Shown: positions 52,726 to 61,991, numbered from the stretch's first letter. The stretch: 64,000 nt of DNA from Ramlibacter cellulosilyticus (GCF_014297465.1 NZ_JACORT010000003.1:310001-374000); one strand, 5' to 3'. Numbers and translations: made by a program. Notes: generated from the sequence alone by a model not told the origin.

Positions 52726-55700
52726 ACCGGCTTACGAGCACAACGGCCGCACGGTCACGCGCGAGCAGTTCTACGCGATCGCCTGCGATCCGCGCCGCCA
52801 CGTGGCGGTGGAGGCTTGCGCGGGCGCCGGCAAGACCTGGATGCTGGTCTCGCGCATCCTGCGCGCGCTGCTCGCGGGCGCGCAGCCGCACGAGATCCTG
52901 GCGATCACCTTCACGCGCAAGGCGGCGGGCGAGATGCGCCAGCGCCTGGACGACTGGCTGGCGCTGTGGGGCACGGCGTCCGACGCGGAGCTGGCCGAGG
53001 CGCTGCGCGCACGCGGGCTGCCGCATGCCGACGCGGCGCAGCGTGCGGCGCTGCGCGGGTTGTACGCGAGGCTGCTGGAAGCGGGGCGGCCCGTGCAGAT
53101 CCGCACCTTCCACAGCTGGTTCGCCGCGCTGCTGCGCGGTGCGCCGGTGGCGGTGCTGCAGTCGCTCGGCCTGCCCGCGAGCTTCGAGCTGCTGGAAGAC
53201 GACAAGGAGGCGGTGGCGCGCGTGTGGCGCCGCTTCCATGCCGCCGTGGAGCGCGAACCCGCGGCACGCGCCGACTACGAGGCGTCGGTGGCCGCGTATG
53301 GGCGCTTCAACACGCTCAAGGCGCTGGAGTCCGCGCTCGGCAAGCGCGTGGAGTTCGCCATGGCCGACGCGGTGGGCGTGGTCGCGGATTCGGTGCGGCC
53401 CTTCGGCGAAGTCTTCGAGGAGTTCCAGGGTCCCGACGAGCCCGAGCAGATGCTGGGCGAGGACTGGGTGCGCGAGTCCCTGTACGCCGCCTCGCGCGTG
53501 CTGGGGCGCGCCACGCAGGCGACGTTCTCGGCGAAGGGCCGCGAGCTGGAACAGGCCGTGACCGACGGCCACTGGCCCGGCGTCGCCGCCGCCCTGCTCA
53601 CGAAGGAGCAGGAGCCGCGCAAGTTCAGCGACAAGCTCGCGGGCATCGACGACGTGCGGACCGCGCAGACGCTGGTGCAGCGCCTGTGCGCCGCCGTCCA
53701 CCAGCACCAGGCCTGGCTGCACCACCAGCGCATCGCCCGCCTCGCGCGCCTGCTGCTGGAAAGCTATGCCGCGCTCAAGCGCGAGCAGGGCTGGGTGGAC
53801 ATGAGCGACGTCGAGCGCACGGCGCACGTGCTGCTGTCGGACCCGGTGCTCGCCGGCTGGGTGCAGGAGCGGCTGGACCAGCGCGTGGGCCACCTGCTGA
53901 TCGACGAGTTCCAGGACACCAACGCGCTGCAATGGCAGGCGCTGCATGCCTGGCTGGGCAGCTACGCGGGCGCCGGCGGCGACGGGCCCAGCGTGTTCAT
54001 CGTGGGCGACCCGAAGCAGAGCATCTACCGCTTCCGCCGCGCCGAGCCGCAGGTGTTCCGCGCCGCGCAGGAGTTCATCGCCCGCGACCTCGGCGGCGAC
54101 CGCCTGAGCTGCGACCACACGCACCGCAACGCGCCCGCCGTGCTCGCCGCCGTCAACACGGTGATGGAGCAGGCGCAGCGCGACGGGCAGTACCAGGATT
54201 TCCGGGCGCACACGACGCAGTCCGTGCACGGTGGCGCGGTGCTGGCGCTGCCCCCCGTGCCGCGGCCGGAGCGCGCCGCGCAGGAGGAGGAAGGCCTCGC
54301 CTGGCGCGACAGCCTGACGGTGCCGCGCGAACTGCCGGAGGAAAGGCTCGTCGCGCTCGAGTGCCGGCAGGCCGCCGCGTGGATCGCGCAGCAGCTGCGC
54401 ACGGGCGTCGAGGCGGGCGAGGTGATGGTGCTCGCGCGCCGCCGCGAGCGCCTGTCCGCGATGGAGGACGAGCTGCGCGCGCTGCACATCCCCGCGCAGC
54501 AGCCGGAGAAGACCGACCTGTGCGAGGCGCCCGAGGTGATGGACCTCGTGGCGCTGCTCGACGTGCTGGTCTCACCGGGACACGACCTCTCGCTCGCGCG
54601 CGCCTTGAAGTCGCCGCTCTTCGGCTGCGGCGACGAGGTGCTGGTCGCGCTCGCGCAGCGGGCGCGCGACGCCGCGCAGGCGGGCCCGCCCCGCGGCTGG
54701 TTCGAACTGCTGCAGCAGGGCGAAGGCCTGCCCGAAGGCTGCGCCGCCATCGCCGCACGCCTGAAGCAGTGGCAACGCTGGGTGCAGGCCCTGCCGCCGC
54801 ACGACGCGCTGCAGGCGATCTACGACGAAGGCGACGTGCTCGCGCGGTTCGCGCGCAGCGTGCCGGCACCGCTGCGTGCCAGCGTGCAGGCCAACCTGCA
54901 GGCGCTGCTGGGCGCGGCGCTGCAGGTCGGTGGCGGCCGTTACCTCACTCCCTACACCTTCGTGCGCGCGCTCAAGGCCGGCGGGATTCGCGGGCCGGCC
55001 GTCGCGGCCGCAGGCGTCGTGCGGCTGCTCACCGTGCACGGTGCCAAGGGGCTGGAAGCCGACGTGGTCCTGCTGCTGGACACCGACAACGCGCCGGCCA
55101 GGCCCGAGTCCATGGGTGCCTTGTGCGAATGGCCGGGCGAGGCGCCGGCGCCATGGCGCTTCGCCTTCCTCGCCAGCGAATCGCGGCCGCCCGCCTGCAG
55201 CGCCGAAGCGCTGCAGGTCGAACAGGCGGCACGCGCGCGCGAGGAGCTCAACGCCCTGTACGTCGCGATGACGCGCGCCGAGCGCCTGCTGGTGATCTCC
55301 TCGGTCGTGCCTTCCTCCACGGGTGCGAACGGCACCTGGTGGCAGCGCCTGCTGCCCTGCGCGACGCCGCTGCCGGCGCCCGGCGCAGCGGAGCCGCTGG
55401 ACCCGGCGCGCGGCGCGGCCGACACCGTGGTGCTGCACGTGGTGCCCGGCGCCACCACGCCCGTCACCATGGAGTGGCTGCGGCCGCAGGCGCCGGAAGG
55501 CAGCCGCGCGTCGCGCCTCGGCGAGGCCATGCACCGCCTGCTGGAGACCTGGCAGGGGGGCATCGCCGCCGCGCAACTGCGCGAAGTGGAGCGCCTGTTC
55601 GCGCTGGAGCCCGGCGCGGCGGAAGAAGCCGCGGCGATGGCGCAGCGCATCATCACCGGCGAAGGCTCCTGGGCGTGGGATCCCGCCGTCGTCGACTGGC

Positions 55701-55939
55701 AGGCCAACGAGATCGAACTGCATGCCGGCGGCGAACTGCTGCGGCTGGACCGGCTCGTGCGCCGCCGCGACACGGGCGAGTGGTGGGTGCTGGACTACAA
55801 GTCCGCGGCCGAACCGGAGCGGCAGCCGCAGCTGCGCGCGCAGATGCAGCGTTACCGCGAAGCGGTGGCCGCGGCGCAGGGCGGCGCGGCGGTGCGCTCC
55901 GCCTTCCTCACGGCGCAAGGGCGGGTGGTCCCGGCATGA
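52718..55939 (+). CDS. AddA-like UvrD/REP helicase-nuclease
   Basis: 1073 residues from a GTG start overlapping the nuclease gene. SF1A helicase motifs: Walker A ACAGAGKTWMLVSRIL, motif Ia AITFTRKAAGEM, motif II LLIDEFQDTN, motif III GDPKQSIYRFRRA, later motif V LLTVHGAKGLEADVV and motif VI YVAMTRAERL. A C-terminal PD-(D/E)XK nuclease is seen in EWWVLDYKSAAEPE. This fits AddA: motor and 3'-strand nuclease in one chain. Confidence 0.88.
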   Translation: MSEPAYEHNGRTVTREQFYAIACDPRRHVAVEACAGAGKTWMLVSRILRALLAGAQPHEILAITFTRKAAGEMRQRLDDWLALWGTASDAELAEALRARGLPHADAAQRAALRGLYARLLEAGRPVQIRTFHSWFAALLRGAPVAVLQSLGLPASFELLEDDKEAVARVWRRFHAAVEREPAARADYEASVAAYGRFNTLKALESALGKRVEFAMADAVGVVADSVRPFGEVFEEFQGPDEPEQMLGEDWVRESLYAASRVLGRATQATFSAKGRELEQAVTDGHWPGVAAALLTKEQEPRKFSDKLAGIDDVRTAQTLVQRLCAAVHQHQAWLHHQRIARLARLLLESYAALKREQGWVDMSDVERTAHVLLSDPVLAGWVQERLDQRVGHLLIDEFQDTNALQWQALHAWLGSYAGAGGDGPSVFIVGDPKQSIYRFRRAEPQVFRAAQEFIARDLGGDRLSCDHTHRNAPAVLAAVNTVMEQAQRDGQYQDFRAHTTQSVHGGAVLALPPVPRPERAAQEEEGLAWRDSLTVPRELPEERLVALECRQAAAWIAQQLRTGVEAGEVMVLARRRERLSAMEDELRALHIPAQQPEKTDLCEAPEVMDLVALLDVLVSPGHDLSLARALKSPLFGCGDEVLVALAQRARDAAQAGPPRGWFELLQQGEGLPEGCAAIAARLKQWQRWVQALPPHDALQAIYDEGDVLARFARSVPAPLRASVQANLQALLGAALQVGGGRYLTPYTFVRALKAGGIRGPAVAAAGVVRLLTVHGAKGLEADVVLLLDTDNAPARPESMGALCEWPGEAPAPWRFAFLASESRPPACSAEALQVEQAARAREELNALYVAMTRAERLLVISSVVPSSTGANGTWWQRLLPCATPLPAPGAAEPLDPARGAADTVVLHVVPGATTPVTMEWLRPQAPEGSRASRLGEAMHRLLETWQGGIAAAQLREVERLFALEPGAAEEAAAMAQRIITGEGSWAWDPAVVDWQANEIELHAGGELLRLDRLVRRRDTGEWWVLDYKSAAEPERQPQLRAQMQRYREAVAAAQGGAAVRSAFLTAQGRVVPA

Positions 55940-55997
55940 GCCGCCGCGCCGCCCCGAGGCGCATGGCCCCGCCGCGCGCAGCGCGGAGGGTCGTCCC

Positions 55998-58256
55998 GTG
56001 AGGCGCCTCGTCGGCGGGACCACGCTGGGCGCCTGGCTGGCGGCCGCGTTCTCGGCCCTCACGGTGCTGCTCACGGTGGTCATGGCGCTGCTGATCGAGC
56101 GTGGCGCCAGCCGCGACGTGGCGAGCAGCATCGGCGACAACCTCGCGGTGCTCGCGCACCAGATGTCCAACCGGCTGGACCGCGGCATGTTCGAGCGCCA
56201 CCGCGAGGTGCAGCTCATGGCCGCGCGGCTGGCGCGCCTGGGCGACGACCAGCTCGTGCAGGTGGAACTGGACGCCGCCAAGAGCAGCTATCGCTACTAC
56301 CTGTGGATGGGGGTCGCGCGCGACGACGGCGTGGTGATGGCCGCCAGCGACGATGCGCGCGTGGGCGAGAACGTTGCCTCGCAGCCCTGGTTCCTGCAGG
56401 CGCTCGCCGGCGCCAACCTGGGCCCGGTGCGCGAGGAGATCCTGCTGCCGCGGCAGCTCTCGCCGGAAGGCCGGGCGCAGCAGTTCTACGACATCGCCTT
56501 CCCCTTCAAGGCAGGCGACGGCATGCGCGTGCTGGGCGCGCACGTGTCCTGGGCATGGGCCCGCGACGTGCGGCAGGCCGTGTTCGGCCATGGGCCGCTG
56601 ACCACCGAGCCGGTGATCGTGGCGGAGGACGGCCGCGTGCTGATGGGACCGGAAGGCCTGGAGGGCAGCATCCTGCGCACGGGCAGCCTGGACGCTGCCC
56701 GCGCGGGCCGCAACGGCCACGTCACCGAACGCTGGCCGGACGGCCGCACCTACGTGGTGGGCTACGAATCGACGCAGGGCTTCATGTCCTCTCCGGGCCT
56801 GGGCTGGCACGTGCTGGTGCGGCAGGACACGGACGTCGCCTACGAACCGGTGCGCGAGCTGCAGCACCGCGTGGCGGTGGGCGGGGGCCTGCTCGCCGTG
56901 CTCTTCTCGTTGCTGGGGTGGCTCGCCGCGCGCAAGATCGCACGTCCGTTGCTGGACCTGGCAGCGTCCGCGCGCCGGCTGGAGCAGGGCGAGGACGCCC
57001 AGGTGAAGACCTCCGACGCCTACCGCGAAGTGGAGGTGCTGGGGACCGCGCTCAACTCGCTGCTCGGCACGGTGAAGCAGAAGACGGACGAACTGCATGC
57101 GCTGAACGCCGAGCTGGAACAGCGGGTGGAGCAGCGCACGGCGGAACTGAGCGAGGCCTTCGCCCGCGTGCGCGCCAACGAGCAGCGGATCCAGACCATC
57201 ATCGAGTCGGCCCAGGACCCTTTCATCGCCTTCGACCTGCGCGGGCGCATCACCGACTGGAGCACGCAGGCGGAGATCGTGTTCGGCTGGGGGCGCGAGG
57301 AGGTGCTGGGGCGGCGGGCGGGCGAGCTGCTGCTGCCCCGCGGCGTGTCCAGCGACCTGGACCTGGCGCTCGCCACCTATGCGCGCACCGGGCAGGCCGG
57401 CTTCCTGAACCGGCCTTTCGAGCGCACGCTGGTGGACCGCCAGGGGCGCGAGATCCCGGTGGAACTGAAGATCGGCCTGGTCTCCACGGGCCGCGAGCGT
57501 TTCTTCAGCGCCTTCCTGCACGACATCTCCCAGCGCAAGGAAGTCGAGCGGATGAAGGACGAATTCATCTCCACCGTCTCGCACGAGCTGCGCACGCCGC
57601 TCACGGCCATCTACGGTTCGCTGAACCTGCTCGCCTCGGGCATGGCGGGCGAACTGCCGGAAGAGGCGCGCCAGCTGCTCGCGATCTCGCACGAGAGCTC
57701 GGAGCGGCTCATCCGCCTGATCAACGACCTGCTGGACCTGGAGAAGATCTCCTCCGGCAAGATCGAGTACCGCATGCAGGCGCAGCCGCTCGCGCCGCTG
57801 CTCGAGCAGGCCGTGCGCGACACGCAGGCCTACGCCGACGGCCTGCAGGTGCGCATCGCGCTGGAGGCGCAGGCGCAGCCGCTGGTGCATGCGGACGCCG
57901 ACCGCATCGTGCAGGTCTGCGTCAACCTGCTGTCGAACGCGGCGAAGTTCTCGCCCACCGGCGGCCAGGTGGAAGTGGTGCTGCAGGAGCGGGAGGGCTG
58001 GGCCCGCGTGTGCGTCGCGGACCAGGGCCCCGGCGTCCCGGCGGAATTCCACGACCGGGTGTTCGAGCGCTTCGCCCAGGCCGATGCCTCGGACCGGCGC
58101 GCCAAGGGCGGCACGGGGCTGGGGCTGGCCATCTGCCGCAGCATCGTGGAGGCCCACGGCGGCCGCCTGGGCTTCACGAGCGAGCCGGGCGTGCGGACGG
58201 AATTCTTCTTCGAGCTGCCGGTGGTGCCGGCGGAGCCGCAGGTGGGATCTTCGTAG
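55998..58256 (+). CDS. PAS domain sensor histidine kinase with periplasmic Cache-like domain
   Basis: 752 residues from GTG with GGAGGG eight bases upstream. Order: membrane helix (about 8-33), periplasmic double-Cache-like sensor (about 40-285), second helix (about 292-312), HAMP, coiled coil (ALNAELEQRVEQRTAELSEA), PAS (about 395-510), HisKA box FISTVSHELRTPLTAIYGS, and HATPase with NLLSNAAKF and GGTGLGLAICRS. No response regulator is next to it, so it is an orphan. The TAG stop is part of a REP-like repeat. The ligand is unknown. Confidence 0.87.
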   Translation: MRRLVGGTTLGAWLAAAFSALTVLLTVVMALLIERGASRDVASSIGDNLAVLAHQMSNRLDRGMFERHREVQLMAARLARLGDDQLVQVELDAAKSSYRYYLWMGVARDDGVVMAASDDARVGENVASQPWFLQALAGANLGPVREEILLPRQLSPEGRAQQFYDIAFPFKAGDGMRVLGAHVSWAWARDVRQAVFGHGPLTTEPVIVAEDGRVLMGPEGLEGSILRTGSLDAARAGRNGHVTERWPDGRTYVVGYESTQGFMSSPGLGWHVLVRQDTDVAYEPVRELQHRVAVGGGLLAVLFSLLGWLAARKIARPLLDLAASARRLEQGEDAQVKTSDAYREVEVLGTALNSLLGTVKQKTDELHALNAELEQRVEQRTAELSEAFARVRANEQRIQTIIESAQDPFIAFDLRGRITDWSTQAEIVFGWGREEVLGRRAGELLLPRGVSSDLDLALATYARTGQAGFLNRPFERTLVDRQGREIPVELKIGLVSTGRERFFSAFLHDISQRKEVERMKDEFISTVSHELRTPLTAIYGSLNLLASGMAGELPEEARQLLAISHESSERLIRLINDLLDLEKISSGKIEYRMQAQPLAPLLEQAVRDTQAYADGLQVRIALEAQAQPLVHADADRIVQVCVNLLSNAAKFSPTGGQVEVVLQEREGWARVCVADQGPGVPAEFHDRVFERFAQADASDRRAKGGTGLGLAICRSIVEAHGGRLGFTSEPGVRTEFFFELPVVPAEPQVGSS

Positions 58257-58280
58257 GCTGGGTTTCGCCGCAGGCGAACC
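58253..58280 (+). repeat. REP-like palindrome, variant copy 4
   Basis: GTAGGCTGGGTTTCGCCG followed by CAGGCGAACC. Same start as the family, different centre (CGCC-GCA-GGCG). It supplies the stop codon of the histidine kinase and is followed directly by a full copy at 58281. Confidence 0.8.
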
Positions 58281-58311
58281 GTAGGCTGGGTTGCGCGAAG
58301 CGCACCCCAGC
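58281..58311 (+). repeat. REP-like palindrome, copy 5
   Basis: 31 bases identical to the copies at 2843 and 48220. Together with the variant copy just before it, it fills the gap between the convergent kinase and the unknown gene on the minus strand. Confidence 0.88.
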
Positions 58312-58319
58312 GTTCGCCC

Positions 58320-58955
58320 TCAGAACGCCGTCCGGTAGTACACCATCGGCCTTCCATCCTTGCGCTTGATGGTGATGCGCGCACCGCCTTCGAGCTGCAG
58401 GCCGACGAAGCCGCGATCGAACGCGAAACCAGCCTTGCGGGGCGGGGCAGCGGACAGGTTCAGCTCCACCCGTGCGCCGTAGACCGGCTGCCGCATCTGG
58501 ATCATCGTGTACGCGTCGTCCGCACCGCTGAGGCGGCGCCAGGCGGTGACGTCGATGCGCTGGCTCTGCAGTCGCTGCGTCCAGCGCAGGCCCAGGTCCA
58601 CCGCCGGGCGGGGCTGCAGGCCCATCGGTTGCGCGCCGGCGCCGGGGTTGGCCATGCCGAGCACCGCGCCGAGGCCGTTGCCGTTGGCGTTGAGGGGGGT
58701 GACGGAGAAGTCCACGCGCGGTGCCTGGAAGCCGCCGTCCTGCGCGTCGAAGCGGGGCAGCGCGCTCGTCTGCACCTCCACGCGCACGGGCTTGTCCGTT
58801 CGTGCCTCGGCGACGAGCACTTCGGCGGACCCCGTGTCCGCATCCTGCGCCTGGATGGCGGGGCACACGACGCAACCGGCCAGGGCGGCGATGCAGCCCA
58901 GCGCGGACTTCCAACGACCTTCGGCGTGCTCGCCGGCTCCAGCGACCTTCTCCAT
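58320..58955 (-). CDS. Hypothetical secreted protein
   Basis: 211 residues, not recognised. The N-terminus has a hydrophobic segment (ALGCIAALAGCVVCPAIQAQ) that looks like a signal peptide with a long charged lead; a lipobox-like Cys is possible. The rest is rich in beta-prone stretches and ends RPMVYYRTAF, with a C-terminal Phe. An outer-membrane or periplasmic protein is likely. Confidence 0.55.
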   Translation of the reverse strand: MEKVAGAGEHAEGRWKSALGCIAALAGCVVCPAIQAQDADTGSAEVLVAEARTDKPVRVEVQTSALPRFDAQDGGFQAPRVDFSVTPLNANGNGLGAVLGMANPGAGAQPMGLQPRPAVDLGLRWTQRLQSQRIDVTAWRRLSGADDAYTMIQMRQPVYGARVELNLSAAPPRKAGFAFDRGFVGLQLEGGARITIKRKDGRPMVYYRTAF

Positions 58956-59125
58956 GGCTCACCTCCCAGTGATGCGACGCAGTCTAGGTGGCAGGTCCGT
59001 AGGAAGTTTGTGGGAGCTGGAGGGTGGATGCTGTAAGAAAAGGAACCTCCAGCGCCGGCGGCGCGGAGGACATCAGGTAGGCGGAAACGCAGCCTGTGCA
59101 GGACGGCGGCCGTGCCGTCCCGGGG

Positions 59126-59599
59126 CTATTCACCGATGTGGTGCCACTTGTTCTCGGGCAGCTTGCGCAGCGCCTCGTAGACCTGGCGCAGCACGCCCTG
59201 GGTGGCCGCCCACTGGATGTGTTCGCGCAGGATGGCGCGCTTCTGCAGCGAGGGCACCTGCGACCATTCGGCATGGGTCGCCGGCACCTTGGGCAGGTGC
59301 GGGCCGGTGTTCGGGAGGTAGGCGTACAGGCGCTGCCAGATCGCGGGCAACGGGCAGACGCGGTTGTTCTGCCGCACGACGACCAGCACGTCGTCGAGCG
59401 TGATGTCCTCGCTGGCCGCGGGATGGTTCGCGCCGACGGCAAGGCCCGTGGGCCGCGTCTTCTCGAAGCCACGCTGCTGCTGGCCCTGCAGGGCCTGGAA
59501 CATGGCCCAGGAGGTGTCGCTGCTCTTTTCGACGACTTCGACTTCTTCGCGCCCGGCCGGCAGCTGGCCCGGGACGCGGTTCCCCTTCGCGTTGCTCAC
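59126..59599 (-). CDS. Hypothetical protein
   Basis: 157 residues from a GTG (VSNAKGNRVPG); the frame stays open to 59785 upstream, but that part lacks a likely start. Not recognised. Soluble, no signal peptide. Trp- and Pro-containing C-terminal half: NRVCPLPAIWQRLYAYLP, THAEWSQVPSLQKRAILREH, ALRKLPENKWHHIGE. It might be a small helical DNA- or protein-binding domain. It stands alone between the previous unknown gene and the arsenic cluster. Confidence 0.6.
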   Translation of the reverse strand: MSNAKGNRVPGQLPAGREEVEVVEKSSDTSWAMFQALQGQQQRGFEKTRPTGLAVGANHPAASEDITLDDVLVVVRQNNRVCPLPAIWQRLYAYLPNTGPHLPKVPATHAEWSQVPSLQKRAILREHIQWAATQGVLRQVYEALRKLPENKWHHIGE

Positions 59600-59823
59600 G
59601 GATGGCCCCCAACCTCGTATGTTGTCAAATGTAAGCGGCAATGGCGGGCCGTGTACATCGCCCGGACGGGGGGATGTGCCAAATCCGGCACACTCGTCCG
59701 ACGCGCGGGGAAGGAAAGGGGAGGGAAGTTGGGGACCGGGCGCACCCCTGGGCGGCCTGGAGTCCCCATCCCCAGGATTCCTCACGCTCGCGCGGCAGGA
59801 TCGACGTCCACACGGGGAGGACT

Positions 59824-59854
59824 TTGCGCGGGGACGATATTTCCACTATTATCG
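59824..59854 (+). promoter_or_regulatory. arsR promoter and ArsR operator
   Basis: -35-like TTGCGC (59824-59829), 17-base spacer, -10 TATTAT (59847-59852). The inverted repeat CGATA (59835-59839) and TATCG (59850-59854) straddles the -10, as expected for an ArsR operator that blocks polymerase. The predicted start of transcription coincides with the GTG start codon. Confidence 0.65.
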
Positions 59855-59858
59855 AATC

Positions 59859-60185
59859 GTGGAAGAAAAGGAAGTCATTCGCGCACTGGCGGCTCTCGCG
59901 CATCCCGCCCGCCTGCAGGTATTCCGCGCCCTGGTCGTCGTCGGCCAGCAAGGGTTGACGCCGGGCACGATGGCCGAGGCGCTGGCGATGCCCGCCGCGA
60001 CGCTGTCCTTCCACCTCAAGGAACTGGTCCACGCCGATCTGGTCACGCAGGAGCGCGCCGGTCGGAACATCGTGTACCGCGCCGCCTACGACCGCATGAA
60101 CGAGGTTCTCGGCTACCTGACGGCGCACTGCTGCCAGGGCGCGGAGTGCCTCGACCCCGCAGCCACGACCTGCAAGACCTGCTGA
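59859..60185 (+). CDS. arsR: ArsR/SmtB family arsenic-responsive repressor
   Basis: 108 residues, GTG start (protein MEEKEVIRALAALAHPARLQVFRAL). Winged helix with recognition region MPAATLSFHLKELVHADLV. The common metal site ELCVCDL in the DNA-reading helix is absent; instead the C-terminus has Cys91, Cys92, Cys97, Cys105 and Cys108, similar in layout to the Acidithiobacillus type ArsR, whose As(III) site uses three C-terminal Cys. No ribosome binding site is visible. First gene of the ars cluster. Confidence 0.9.
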   Translation: MEEKEVIRALAALAHPARLQVFRALVVVGQQGLTPGTMAEALAMPAATLSFHLKELVHADLVTQERAGRNIVYRAAYDRMNEVLGYLTAHCCQGAECLDPAATTCKTC

Positions 60186-60195
60186 AGGAGCCACC

Positions 60196-60675
60196 ATGAA
60201 GCGTTTCCACGTCCATGTCCACGTCGACGACCTCGCCAGGAACATCGCCTTCTATAGCGCCATGTTCGGCCAGCAGCCCGCCCGCACGGAGCCGGACTAC
60301 GCCAAGTGGATGCTGGCGGACCCGCCGGTCAACTTCGCCATCTCGACGCGGGGCACCGCGACCGGCGTCGATCACCTCGGCATCCAGGTGGAGACGCCCG
60401 GGGAGCTGGCCGCGATGAAGGCCAACGCCATGCAGGCCGACATGGCGCTGCTGGATGAAGGCGAGACCACCTGCTGCTACGCCAGGAGTGACAAGTACTG
60501 GATCACGGACCCGCAGGGCATCGCCTGGGAGCAGTTCCAGACGCTGGACGCGATCCCGGTGTTCAGCGAGACGCGCCCGGCGGCGGACGCCGCATGCTGC
60601 GCCACCGCGCCGACGGCGACCGTGCAGTTCATGCCGAAGCCCGTCGCGAACACCAGCGGCAAGAGCTGCTGCTGA
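60196..60675 (+). CDS. arsI: ArsI/CadI family metalloenzyme (VOC fold)
   Basis: 159 residues of the vicinal-oxygen-chelate family. In characterised ArsI proteins a non-heme iron dioxygenase cleaves the C-As bond of methylarsenite. The metal and thiol features are visible: His in FHVHVHVDDL and VDHLGIQVE, the vicinal pair in TTCCYARSDKYW, and DPQGIAWEQFQTL. It also has extra Cys pairs in its tail (DAACCA and a terminal SCC). GAAGGAGCCACC precedes the ATG. The assignment to ArsI rather than CadI comes from the ars context. Confidence 0.85.
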   Translation: MKRFHVHVHVDDLARNIAFYSAMFGQQPARTEPDYAKWMLADPPVNFAISTRGTATGVDHLGIQVETPGELAAMKANAMQADMALLDEGETTCCYARSDKYWITDPQGIAWEQFQTLDAIPVFSETRPAADAACCATAPTATVQFMPKPVANTSGKSCC

Positions 60676-60685
60676 AGGAAGCGCG

Positions 60686-61189
60686 ATGGCCGCGAAGCCC
60701 CTGAACGTGCTGTTCCTCTGCACGCACAACTCGGCGCGCAGCATCCTGGCCGAGGCGCTCCTGAACCACATGGGCGACGGCCGCCTCCGCGCCTTCTCGG
60801 CGGGCAGCAGCCCCCGCGACGACCAGCAGCCCAACCCGCTCGCGCTGCAGGTCCTGCAGGAGGCCGGCGTGGCGACCGAGGGGCTTCGCAGCAAGAGCTG
60901 GAACGAGTTCGCCCGCCCGGAGGCCCCGGCCATGGATCTGGTCATCACGGTGTGCGACAACGCGGCGGGGGAGGCGTGCCCCTACTGGCCCGGCGCTCCT
61001 GCCACGGCGCACTGGCGCTACCCGGACCCCAGCGAGTTCCCGGGCAGCAAGGAGGCGCGGCTCTGGGCCTTCAACGACACCTTGAACGGCATCAGGCGAC
61101 GCCTGGAGCTGTTCATCGCTGCAAGGCCGGAGACCCTCGACCGGCTGTCCCTGCAAGCCAAGGCCCGCGAGATGGCGAACGTCTTCTGA
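60686..61189 (+). CDS. arsC: Arsenate reductase, low-molecular-weight phosphatase type
   Basis: Reduces arsenate to arsenite, with thioredoxin or glutaredoxin as donor. 167 residues. P-loop LFLCTHNSARSILAEALL with the nucleophile Cys, and a second Cys in DLVITVCDNAAGEACPYWPG typical of the thioredoxin-coupled type. GAAGGAAGCGCG precedes the ATG. The stop overlaps the aquaporin start (TGATG). Confidence 0.93.
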   Translation: MAAKPLNVLFLCTHNSARSILAEALLNHMGDGRLRAFSAGSSPRDDQQPNPLALQVLQEAGVATEGLRSKSWNEFARPEAPAMDLVITVCDNAAGEACPYWPGAPATAHWRYPDPSEFPGSKEARLWAFNDTLNGIRRRLELFIAARPETLDRLSLQAKAREMANVF

Positions 61190-61869
61190 TGCGTCCGCTG
61201 CGTCAAGCGCTGGTGGCCGAATTCGTCGGCACGGCGGCGCTCCTGTGCGCCGTGATCGGGTCCGGCATCATGGCCGAGCGCCTGAGCGGCGGGAACGCCG
61301 GCGTCGCCTTGCTCGCCAACACACTGGCGACGGTGTTCATCTTGTTCGTCCTGATCGAGACGCTCTGGCCGATCAGCGGCGCGCACTTCAATCCGGTGGT
61401 GACGGTCATGCTCACGGTGCGCGGCGACTTCAGGCCGCAGCAGGGGTACGTTGCCGTGGGGATGTTCATCGTGGCCCAGGTCGTCGGCGGCATCGTCGGC
61501 GCGTTCCTGGCCAACGCCATGTTCGACATGCCCGTCACCGAGTTCAGCACCAAGGTGCGCTCGGGGTGGGGGCAGTGGATCGGCGAGGCCGTCGCCACGG
61601 CAGGGCTGCTGTTCGTGATCTTGCGTGCCCCCGCTGGCCGGGGAAGCCTCATCGTGGCGGCCTTCATCGGCGCGGCGTACTGGTTCACGTCCAGTACCTC
61701 GTTCGCCAACCCTGCCGCCGTGGTCGGCAGGATGTTCAGCAACAGCTTCGCAGGCATTGCCCCGACCAGCGCCGGCGCGTTCATGGCCGCAGAGGTGGTG
61801 GGAGCCGTGCTGGGGACCTTGCTTGCCGGACGGCTTTGCGACGGCCGTCCGCTGCCTGATCGAACGTGA
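61189..61869 (+). CDS. Aquaporin-family channel of the ars cluster (AqpS-like)
   Basis: 226-residue MIP-family channel with six membrane helices. First half-helix motif HFNPVV (NPV instead of NPA), second FANPAAVV (NPA). In Sinorhizobium, AqpS next to arsR/arsC lets arsenite made by ArsC leave the cell down its gradient; the same role is likely here because no ArsB or Acr3 pump is in the cluster. It overlaps arsC by one base. Confidence 0.88.
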   Translation: MRPLRQALVAEFVGTAALLCAVIGSGIMAERLSGGNAGVALLANTLATVFILFVLIETLWPISGAHFNPVVTVMLTVRGDFRPQQGYVAVGMFIVAQVVGGIVGAFLANAMFDMPVTEFSTKVRSGWGQWIGEAVATAGLLFVILRAPAGRGSLIVAAFIGAAYWFTSSTSFANPAAVVGRMFSNSFAGIAPTSAGAFMAAEVVGAVLGTLLAGRLCDGRPLPDRT

Positions 61870-61991
61870 AGGCCGCCGGCGTGGATCAACGTGGCACCCG
61901 AAGTGACACGGCAGGCGGCACAGATGGCCCTGTCTTGGCGACCACGCACTACTAAGTGCTTGATCTACAAGGCTTCTGCGAGAAGAAGTTG

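Noticed and set aside
59600..59785. Longer N-terminus (up to 62 residues) for the unknown gene at 59126-59599
   Set aside because: The extra part is Pro/Arg/Gly-rich with no family look and enters the ars promoter side; the GTG start is preferred, with moderate certainty.
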